A stretch of DNA of 5,523 nucleotides from contig JARRNJ010000113.1 in assembly GCA_037385045.1 (NCBI GenBank), positions 1 through 5,523 of the forward strand, in the 5' to 3' direction. How positions within the stretch are numbered: position 1 is the first letter of the stretch; every line of letters starts with the position of its first letter. The notes under the pieces were generated by a model, which saw nothing but the letters and a program-made list of their open reading frames with translations, was not told the DNA's origin and made no database searches. This DNA comes from JARRNJ01 sp037385045 (GTDB taxonomy: Bacteria; Pseudomonadota; Gammaproteobacteria; JASBUN01). This document shows, piece by piece, positions 1-5,523 of this stretch. Both the position numbers and the translations under genes were made by a program.

Positions 1-485
1 CGCATCCACCGCGCAACAACGCGACCGGGGTCGCTGCCCACCCGCGACCTCGACCCGGCCGCCAGCGCCTCAGGGGCGGATCGCCGGCGGCCGGGTGCAT
101 TTGGCACGCGGCACCGCAACTCAATTGCGATCATAAGGACATCTGCGTCATGCCAAACACCGACTCCCGGGACCGCTCACACTTGCCTGTGTTCGATGAA
201 TTGCCCCGTGAACAACCTCCTGAGAAGTTACAGCTAGCCTGACGACAGAACAGATGGCCGAGCCGCCCCGTTCGTGACCCAAGAGAACGAAGTGCTCCGC
301 GCCCGGGGGCCGAGTTGACCGGGGAAGATCCGGCTCGGACCCCTAGAGGTGAACGGGGGCCAGCTTGGCTGATCCTCCGCGTCCGGCGGATATCCGCCAC
401 GTGGTTGCAGGCGGGCGCGTTGTGGCGTCAAGCACGAATGGTTCTGCTTGCTGGCGGCGGTCACTTTCTGAAAGCGGTTCTTCCT
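1..485. other. Left-flank region without a recognised gene
   Basis: I see no convincing full-length gene here. Reading frames are short and GC-rich and do not resemble a family I can name. Two exact palindromes lie close together, GGCGGATATCCGCC at 385-398 and CCACGTGG at 397-404, downstream of the Fic gene stop codon. They could form a hairpin in that gene's 3' region, but no T-run follows on the minus strand, so I do not call a terminator. A plus-strand stretch near 380-420 reads ADIRHVVAGGRVV, which recalls the C-terminal strand of amidohydrolases. It has no upstream catalytic part and is probably chance or a decayed fragment. Confidence 0.5.
150..242 (+). pseudogene. Possible truncated 5' end of a lost gene (30 codons)
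   Basis: ATG at 150 follows an AAGGA Shine-Dalgarno at 134-138 with a somewhat long, 11-base gap, and opens a 30-codon frame ending in TGA at 240-242. The peptide begins MPNTDSRDRSHLPVFDELP. The opening DSRDRSHLP is reminiscent of the N terminus of some bacterial arylsulfatases, but this is a memory-level resemblance over about ten residues. No sulfatase active-site motif follows, so if the resemblance is real this is only the stump of a gene cut off shortly after its start. It could equally be a small peptide of unknown role or a chance frame. Confidence 0.2.
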
Positions 486-2021
486 TCACCGCGCTTCTTC
501 AAGCGAGTGCTCCACCAAACCGGCCAGAAATCCGGCAAAGGGCGCGATATTCTGCCCCGCGCTGGCCCGCTCCAATGCGGCCATGTAATCGTTGCGACGT
601 TCGAGCGGCACAATGGTCCAGGGATAGCCTCCAGAGGCGAGCATCACATTCATCAGAAAGCGGCCCAGTCGACCGTTGCCGTCCATATAGGGATGTATAT
701 AGACGAAGATGAAGTGGCCGAGCACAATCCGAACGCCAGCCTCTGGCTCACGTTTCAATAGATCAAAAAACGCCGGCATCATGTCGCGGATCGCTTCCCG
801 GCTCGGTGGCACATGCATGGAGCGGCGAATATAGACGGGTCCGTTTCGGTAGCCCGCCAGATCACCGGGCCGGAGTACGCCGGCGGTGACGCTTGGCGCG
901 AACAGTTCGCGGTACCATCGGCCATGGTCTTCATCGGCGACAGTTCCGGAATTTTCCCCGCTCAAAACGCGTTTCAAGCTCTCGCGAACGGCTTGGTGGG
1001 CCTGCCAGTAGCCCCGCGCAGCGAGCGCGTTGCGATGTTCCCGGTCAGCACCGTTGTCGTCGGGATTCCAGGTCCCGCTGCGCACCCGCTCGATGAGTTC
1101 GGGACTGACCCGGTACCCTTCAATGGAGAGCGAGTGATAGGCGTCGTTGACATACTCTTCCTCGACATGCGCCAAGTAGCGCGCGGGATCAGCCGGTACG
1201 CCGGGTGCTTTCGGGAAACGCTCAATGATTGGCCCGCGCATCTCTTCCCACATCAAGCGCAGTCGGTTGACGTAGGGCGAAACTTCGCGTGGGGAAAGAG
1301 CAATAGGGGCTTGCTGCTCAAACGGGTCTTGCACGCGCACCGCATAACCGGCCGCACGCATCGTCCCGGCGATGTCATCCGCAATGCGCGCGCGTCCGAT
1401 ATTGCGGAACGCGCCGGCAAGTCGTCCGGCGATCGTGCTATGGCCGCCTTCCAGCAAACGCTGAAGAATGTCCGAAGCATCCCGGACCATGGCGAGTGCC
1501 GTTCGGGCATCGGTCGGACACTGGCGGAAGAAGTTGGGACCGCAATCAACCAATGCAGCGGTCAGTGCGTAGAGCCGCAGGCCATCGATTGTGATGACAT
1601 CCTTCTGTTCCGGCAGGGCCGCGCGAAGGTCGAGCAAGGACGTCTCATGCGGAAGTTCCATCACCTTGTTGCCGCCCTTGGGCGCGCGCACGAGCAGCTG
1701 GTGGGGAACCGTCCGATTGCCGGCGTGTAGAAGTAGCGACTGTTCGGGTGACAGGCACCAGTTCTCGCCGAAGCGCGCCTTGAAATAGGCCGCGCAGAAA
1801 TCCCAGAAGCAGCCATACCATGCGGTACTTTCTCCGGCGGGCTGGTCGGGTCGCGCCGGGATATACCAGCCACGCATGACCTCACTTAGGAATCCGCCTT
1901 TGACCAACCGTTCACGGTGGAGTCGCGGGAGATCCGCTGAGCGGATGGCCACCAGTCCCTTTTCCTGTAGTGTTCCCAGAACTTCCAGGGACTCGGCCAG
2001 TTTCTCAGACGGTGCGGCCAT
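486..2021 (-). CDS. Fic-family AMP-transferase with AbiEi-like N-terminal domain
   Basis: This 511-residue protein carries a complete Fic motif, HPYMDGNGRLGR at residues 443-454 (family consensus HPFx[D/E]GNGRxxR), with the catalytic His443, the Mg-binding Asp447 and the phosphate-binding Gly/Asn/Arg set. Such enzymes move AMP, or occasionally another phosphate-containing group, from a nucleotide to a hydroxyl side chain on a target protein. Residues 297-302 (SLSIEG) match the inhibitory motif [S/T]xxxE[G/N], so the enzyme should be self-inhibited by Glu301. That motif lies N-terminal to the Fic core on the same chain, as in class II Fic proteins. The target-docking flap is visible around 392-407 (VYIRRSMHVPPS). 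Residues 1 to about 60 look like a winged helix, and about 85-240 resemble AbiEi-type antitoxin/regulator proteins, suggesting DNA binding and possible autoregulation. The start at 2021 is supported by AAGG at 2028-2031, six bases upstream. The gene stands alone, with no separate antitoxin visible. The target protein is unknown. Confidence 0.93.
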   Translation of the reverse strand: MAAPSEKLAESLEVLGTLQEKGLVAIRSADLPRLHRERLVKGGFLSEVMRGWYIPARPDQPAGESTAWYGCFWDFCAAYFKARFGENWCLSPEQSLLLHAGNRTVPHQLLVRAPKGGNKVMELPHETSLLDLRAALPEQKDVITIDGLRLYALTAALVDCGPNFFRQCPTDARTALAMVRDASDILQRLLEGGHSTIAGRLAGAFRNIGRARIADDIAGTMRAAGYAVRVQDPFEQQAPIALSPREVSPYVNRLRLMWEEMRGPIIERFPKAPGVPADPARYLAHVEEEYVNDAYHSLSIEGYRVSPELIERVRSGTWNPDDNGADREHRNALAARGYWQAHQAVRESLKRVLSGENSGTVADEDHGRWYRELFAPSVTAGVLRPGDLAGYRNGPVYIRRSMHVPPSREAIRDMMPAFFDLLKREPEAGVRIVLGHFIFVYIHPYMDGNGRLGRFLMNVMLASGGYPWTIVPLERRNDYMAALERASAGQNIAPFAGFLAGLVEHSLEEAR

Positions 2022-2053
2022 GGCGTGCCTTGCTGCTCGGTTTGGCTGGGCGG

Positions 2054-2114
2054 TAATTAGGTTTTAGCGTTGTACCATAATTAGGTTTTAGTGTCGAGCT
2101 AAAATTAGGTTTTC
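2054..2114. repeat. Three 24-bp-spaced direct repeats, probable operator of the Fic gene
   Basis: The core ATTAGGTTTT occurs at 2056-2065, 2080-2089 and 2104-2113, so the repeats start exactly 24 bp apart. The first two copies extend to a 14-base identity, TAATTAGGTTTTAG (2054-2067 and 2078-2091). The third is diverged at its edges. The array is AT-rich in an otherwise GC-rich region and sits 33-93 bp upstream of the Fic start codon. Copy two occupies the spacer of the proposed promoter. The pattern suggests cooperative binding of a repressor; the Fic protein's own N-terminal winged-helix-like domain is the obvious candidate, which is inference. Confidence 0.75.
2069..2097 (-). promoter_or_regulatory. 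Predicted sigma-70 promoter of the Fic gene
   Basis: Read on the minus strand, TCGACA (2097-2092, five of six matches to TTGACA) is followed after exactly 17 bp by TACAAC (2074-2069, four of six matches to TATAAT). The start codon lies 47 bp further on. The spacer nearly coincides with the second direct repeat, so a protein bound there should block RNA polymerase. Confidence 0.5.
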
Positions 2115-2488
2115 ATGCAGCGGCATCGTGACGCCCCATGGAGCAAACAACGCGGCATGCGGTCGTGTCCGTCAAGGACCGGCCGCAATATCCCGTACCA
2201 CTTCAGGGCGATGGCCCGCTTCCAGCCATGCGAGCGGGCGTAGGGCTACCCCCTCGACTGCGAACCCTGGGCCGGGATTGGTGTACCAGATGTTGGGAAC
2301 GGCAACGGGATGCAGCTGGCGTCGAGGGTCTCGACCCGCGGGAGGCGCTGGTTGTTGGAGCAGGGTCCAAGGCCGGAGCGGCTCGGCCCGGAAGGGCGGA
2401 GGTGGTACGGTAATCCCCCGTTTCCAACGGCGCCCAGAGCCCTTCAGGGTACGTTTTCGATGACAAAAGTGCCTTGACTTCAATGGAA
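2115..2488. other. Intergenic stretch without a convincing gene
   Basis: No start with a good ribosome-binding site or recognisable domain is seen on either strand. A minus-strand frame over about 2172-2290 contains LRPLAWLEAGHRPEVVRDI, which vaguely recalls the helix-turn-helix end of DUF433-type proteins (AGxSPEEVxxD). It lacks the rest of such a domain, and I treat it as a decayed remnant at best. Base composition is mixed and there is no integrase or transposase signature. Confidence 0.45.
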
Positions 2489-2631
2489 TGGCGCGCCCGA
2501 GAGGATTACCCGCCCCTTCGGGGTCGCCGGCGCGGTGTTTACACCCCGAAAGGAGCGCGCCGGCGCTCGACCTCGCTGGTGCGAGGTCGTCGAACGCCTG
2601 GATTGAACGGTCAGAGGTCCGAATCCTGTCT
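2489..2631 (-). pseudogene. tRNA-Arg 3'-end remnant carrying a folded insert and an inverted T-arm
   Basis: Positions 2489-2507 match the 3' end (CCA, acceptor and half of the T-arm) of the intact tRNA at 2678-2754 exactly. At the T-loop the match breaks for 83 bases (2508-2590), then resumes for only five bases (CGAAC). The insert is highly foldable: CCCC-TTC-GGGG at 2513-2523; a perfect 9-bp stem 2526-2534/2556-2564 enclosing a GTG-TTTA-CAC hairpin and a CC-GAAA-GG GNRA hairpin; and a 7-bp stem 2569-2575/2582-2588. At 2610-2631, GTCAGAGGTCCGAATCCT and flanks repeat the T-arm in the opposite orientation, so the locus has suffered an inversion or fold-back event. It is not a functional tRNA. 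Confidence 0.7.
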
Positions 2632-2645
2632 GAATACACAAATGC

Positions 2646-2672
2646 AAAGGGCCACCACAAGGGTGACCCTTT
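2646..2672 (-). terminator. Hairpin terminator after tRNA-Arg
   Basis: AAAGGG-C-CACC (2646-2656) pairs with GGTG-A-CCCTTT (2662-2672) across a 5-base loop, with one C/A mismatch. It begins six bases beyond the CCA end of the intact tRNA. Read on the minus strand the stem ends in CCCTTT and is followed by GCATTT, a short U-rich tail, fitting intrinsic termination of the tRNA transcript. The A/T-rich edges would also allow action in the plus direction. Confidence 0.7.
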
Positions 2673-2677
2673 TCATT

Positions 2678-2805
<128 letters not shown>

Positions 2806-2822
<17 letters not shown>

Positions 2823-2887
2823 TCGCCCCTTCGGGGCCAGCGCCGCTGACGCGACGCTGTTGTCTCGCGGCCTGTGCCCGCTCGGCT
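2806..2887. repeat. T-loop insert A of the split tRNA-Arg
   Basis: This is an 82-bp GC-rich segment between GGATT and CGAACC of the T-loop. It starts and ends with CTCGGC (2807-2812, 2881-2886), a direct repeat at the boundaries. It contains the hairpins GGCCC-TGC-GGGCC (2810-2822) and GCCCC-TTC-GGGGC (2825-2837). The left 17 bp recur at the same T-loop position of the upstream remnant (3091-3107). The 83-bp insert at 2508-2590 occupies the same point in another copy but has a different sequence, sharing only the CCCCTTCGGGG hairpin. No coding capacity is seen. Confidence 0.7.
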
Positions 2888-2923
2888 CGAACCTCTGACC
2901 TTTGGCTCCGGAGGCCAACGCTC

Positions 2924-3020
2924 GTCCTCGCGCTGCGCAGCTCGGACCCCGGGGCTCCCCGTTCCGGCTCGCCCGTTCGCCGGGCTGCGAAGGTCCACCG
3001 GACCTTCGGTCCCGGCTCAC
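2924..3020. repeat. D-loop insert B of the split tRNA-Arg
   Basis: This is a 97-bp GC-rich segment replacing three bases of the D-loop. It includes the self-complementary CCCCGGGG (2947-2954), a GCCCG-TTCG-CCGGGC hairpin near 2971-2985 and GGACC-TTC-GGTCC (3000-3012), the last two with UUCG-type loops. Its style matches insert A, though the sequence differs. No reading frame or mobile-element ends are recognised. Confidence 0.6.
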
Positions 3021-3107
3021 CCAGCTGAGCTACGGGCGCATAACTTGTGTTTTCGGGCGCAACCGATTGGATTGGCGCGCCCTCGGGATTACTCGGCCCT
3101 GCGGGCC
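3021..3107. repeat. Direct repeat, right copy (87 bp)
   Basis: Partner of 2736-2822, differing at two bases. The match stops abruptly at 3107/3108 inside insert A, which marks one breakpoint of the duplication or of a later deletion. Confidence 0.9.
3073..3107 (-). pseudogene. tRNA-Arg 3'-end remnant with start of insert A
   Basis: Encoded CCA (3075-3073), discriminator and acceptor (3076-3082) match the tRNA-Arg copies, followed by the altered T-stem and the first bases of insert A. Beyond 3107 the similarity is lost. Positions 3108-3180 show no clear tRNA arms, although a segment near 3162-3180 (minus strand CGCCGCCCGTGGACTCGC) faintly recalls the tRNA 5' end. Confidence 0.6.
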
Positions 3108-3180
3108 GGCATCACCGTGTTATCCCGGTCGCGGGGACGCCAAGCATACGCGCACAGCCGGTGCGAGTCCACGGGCGGCG

Positions 3181-3186
3181 ATTATA
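3181..3186 (-). promoter_or_regulatory. Candidate stable-RNA promoter (-10 box) for the tRNA-Arg array
   Basis: A perfect TATAAT is read on the minus strand, followed by the GC-rich discriminator CGCCGCCC, the feature that makes tRNA and rRNA promoters sensitive to ppGpp. It points toward the tRNA array. No good -35 box is found at 16-18 bp (TCCAAC at 17 bp is poor). A transcript from here would pass through the remnant and split copies before reaching the intact tRNA about 430 bases downstream. Confidence 0.4.
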
Positions 3187-3210
3187 TCATCAGAAGGGCG
3201 CCGGTTGGAT

Positions 3211-3237
3211 GGCCCCGGGGCCGCCGTCCCTGGCGGC
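3211..3237 (-). terminator. Hairpin region after mmsA, possible weak terminator
   Basis: Just downstream of the mmsA stop codon on the minus strand are the stem GCCGCC/GGCGGC (3220-3225, 3232-3237, 6-base loop) and the 12-bp palindrome GGCCCCGGGGCC (3211-3222). The two overlap and compete. No U-tract follows, so efficient intrinsic termination is doubtful. Confidence 0.35.
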
Positions 3238-3247
3238 TGCGGCCGGG

Positions 3248-4744
<1,497 letters not shown>

Positions 4745-4795
4745 GTGTCGTGTCTCGAATCTTGTGTGGTTCGGTCATGGGCGGCGCGGGACGCG

Positions 4796-4857
4796 GCCGC
4801 CGGACCGGAGTCCGGCGGCGCCTGAACGCCGTGGCGGGTGCGGCCCCGCGCGGGGCC
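4796..4857. promoter_or_regulatory. Two strong hairpins upstream of mmsA
   Basis: A perfect 10-bp stem GCCGCCGGAC/GTCCGGCGGC with loop CGGA lies at 4796-4819, and a perfect 16-bp palindrome GGCCCCGCGCGGGGCC at 4842-4857. On the minus strand they would lie in the mmsA leader if transcription starts near a weak extended -10 candidate (TGC-TAAGGT, 4869-4861), which lacks a good -35. They may shape the leader RNA or insulate mmsA from the divergent operon. No coding sequence is seen between 4745 and 5144. Confidence 0.45.
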
Positions 4858-4930
4858 CATACCTTAGCACTGCGCGCGGGCGGGCACCACTGGCCTTCCG
4901 GCATGTGAAATCGCCGTGCCCCGACGCGCT

Positions 4931-4945
4931 GCACCGTTCCTGTGC
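4931..4945 (+). promoter_or_regulatory. NtrC-like enhancer site 1
   Basis: GCAC-N7-GTGC is a perfect match to the core dyad of NtrC-binding sites (GCACCAnnnTGGTGC). It is centred at about -233 from the start expected for the sigma-54 promoter at 5145-5160. Confidence 0.45.
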
Positions 4946-4961
4946 CGAGGCCAACGGCGCT

Positions 4962-4976
4962 GCGGCAGGTTGGTGC
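4962..4976 (+). promoter_or_regulatory. NtrC-like enhancer site 2
   Basis: GCGG-N7-GTGC matches six of eight core positions, and its right half TTGGTGC fits the NtrC half-site well. Its centre is 31 bp, about three helical turns, from site 1, close to the spacing of the paired strong sites at enterobacterial glnA. Confidence 0.4.
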
Positions 4977-5144
4977 GCATCCCGCGGCGCCAGGCATTGT
5001 CCCCGGCGGTGCGACGGCTCCGGCGCGGGCGCGCCGCGGGTCGCGCGCCATTGCATTGCCACGGCGCAACGCCAGTATTCATGCGGGTTCGCGCGGTGCA
5101 TGCCCGAAGCGCCGGCAGCCGTTCCGGCCAACGGCGTGCGCCCG

Positions 5145-5160
5145 TGGCACGCAAGTTGCT
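5145..5160 (+). promoter_or_regulatory. Sigma-54 (RpoN) -24/-12 promoter
   Basis: TGGCACG-N4-TTGCT matches the sigma-54 consensus TGGCACGnnnnTTGCW at every defined base. The invariant GG (5146-5147) and GC (5158-5159) have the required 10-bp gap. Transcription is expected to start near 5171, just ahead of the riboswitch. Sigma-54 promoters need an AAA+ activator, and NtrC-like sites upstream suggest nitrogen control. Confidence 0.85.
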
Positions 5161-5183
5161 AAAACACGATTACCAAGTGCGAG

Positions 5184-5210
5184 GGACCGGTGGCGCAACC
5201 GCCTCGGTCC
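5184..5210 (+). other. Leader hairpin between promoter and riboswitch
   Basis: The stem GGACCG/CGGTCC (5184-5189, 5205-5210) is capped by GGCG-CAAC-CGCC (5192-5203). It begins about 13 bases after the predicted transcription start. Its left strand can alternatively pair with 5330-5340 beyond the aptamer, so it may take part in switching or protect the 5' end. Confidence 0.55.
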
Positions 5211-5224
5211 GGACATTGGAATAA

Positions 5225-5327
5225 GGTGACTAGGGTTCCGTCTCGCGGGTTCGCCGCGAGGGCCTGGACCGAGGGTTGCCGGCCTCCACCGGGAGGTTAC
5301 ACGGCGGGATAAAAGCCCGGGAGGACC
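5225..5327 (+). promoter_or_regulatory. Guanidine-I (ykkC) riboswitch aptamer
   Basis: The hallmark conserved strings of the ykkC family occur in order: CTAGGGTTCCG (5230-5240), TGGACCGAGGG (5265-5275) and ACGGCGGGATAAAAGCCCGG (5301-5320) followed by GAG. Between them are a 7-bp hairpin CTCGCGG/CCGCGAG (5242-5260) and a second hairpin with CCTCC/GGAGG (5283-5296). A short outer pairing GGT/ACC (5225-5227, 5325-5327) may close the element. The guanidine-binding class turns on guanidine export, breakdown or uptake genes. The downstream nitrate/sulfonate-type binding protein fits this class rather than the ppGpp or PRPP variants, but subtype assignment from reading alone is not certain. Confidence 0.92.
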
Positions 5328-5375
5328 ATCGGTCCCCTCGTGCGTTTCTTCCGGGCGTGTCCCGACTGACGGAGG
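5323..5375 (+). promoter_or_regulatory. Riboswitch expression platform and ribosome-binding site
   Basis: After the aptamer come the hairpins GGACC-ATC-GGTCC (5323-5335) and CGGG-CGTGT-CCCG (5352-5364), then a perfect Shine-Dalgarno GGAGG (5371-5375) seven bases before ATG. No hairpin is followed by a U-run, so transcription termination is unlikely and control of translation is favoured. CCTCC in the aptamer (5283-5287) is complementary to this Shine-Dalgarno. Confidence 0.5.
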
Positions 5376-5382
5376 TTAACCC

Positions 5383-5523
5383 ATGCTTTCCTTTCGCAAA
5401 TCTCTTCTGACCAGACTGCTGGTCCTGGCGCTGTCGTTGGCGGGGTTGCTGTCCCCTCTGCAACAGGCCCAGGCGCGTCCGACCGTGAACGTCGGCACCG
5501 TGGTGTGGATCGGCTACGCGCCG
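5383..5523 (+). CDS. ABC-transporter substrate-binding protein, probably for guanidine (5' partial)
   Basis: The first 47 codons run off the right edge. The N terminus is a clear Sec signal peptide: the basic MLSFRKSLLTR, a hydrophobic core of about residues 12-23, and a likely signal peptidase I site after AQA (residues 29-31). No lipobox cysteine is seen, so the mature protein is probably free in the periplasm. The mature start TVNVGTVVWIGYAP looks like the first beta strand of a NrtA/SsuA/TauA-type periplasmic binding protein. Such proteins are common downstream of guanidine-I riboswitches, together with permease, ATPase and guanidine-degrading enzyme genes, which would lie beyond the window. 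GGAGG with 7-base spacing fixes the start. Ligand assignment comes from the riboswitch, not from the protein. Confidence 0.8.
   Translation, partial: MLSFRKSLLTRLLVLALSLAGLLSPLQQAQARPTVNVGTVVWIGYAP

Noticed and set aside
112..128. Second sigma-54 promoter (TTGGCACGCGG...)
   Set aside because: The -24-like half is present but no GC occurs at the required 10-bp spacing.
813..1730. 305-codon plus-strand frame opposite the Fic gene
   Set aside because: Complement of a conserved Fic coding sequence, with no recognisable motif or Shine-Dalgarno.

Overview
The window looks like chromosomal DNA from a GC-rich proteobacterium, most likely a gammaproteobacterium. This rests on overall high GC, a tRNA-Arg(CCG) whose acceptor and T-arm resemble the enterobacterial argX type, a textbook sigma-54 promoter, a methylmalonate-semialdehyde dehydrogenase, and a guanidine-I riboswitch ahead of an ABC-transporter binding protein. 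The genus cannot be fixed from the sequence alone.

Layout. Positions 1-485 hold no gene I can name, only a possible 30-codon leftover reading frame at 150-242. A complete minus-strand Fic-family AMP-transferase with an AbiEi-like N-terminal domain fills 486-2021. Its AT-rich promoter region (2054-2114) carries three direct repeats at an exact 24-bp period, the middle one lying between the -35 and -10 boxes. Positions 2115-2488 have no convincing gene. Positions 2489-3186 form a tRNA-Arg(CCG) locus on the minus strand: one intact tRNA (2678-2754) with a downstream terminator, one copy split by GC-rich inserts in its T-loop and D-loop (2788-3039), and two copies reduced to 3'-end remnants (3073-3107 and 2489-2631). 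A TATAAT box with a GC-rich discriminator (3181-3186) may drive the array. A complete mmsA-type dehydrogenase gene lies on the minus strand at 3248-4744.

The right end is the most interesting part. On the plus strand there are two NtrC-like dyads 31 bp apart (4931-4945, 4962-4976), a consensus-perfect sigma-54 promoter (5145-5160), a guanidine-I (ykkC) riboswitch (about 5225-5327), a strong Shine-Dalgarno, and the first 47 codons of a secreted ABC-transporter substrate-binding protein. This reads as an AND gate: nitrogen limitation through NtrC and sigma-54, and guanidine through the riboswitch, together switching on what is probably guanidine uptake and use. The aptamer contains a CCTCC that could pair either inside the aptamer or with the gene's ribosome-binding site, which suggests translational ON control.

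The modules appear independent. The Fic gene is a stand-alone, probably self-regulated and possibly laterally acquired unit beside a rearranged tRNA locus. mmsA is a metabolic gene divergent from the guanidine operon.
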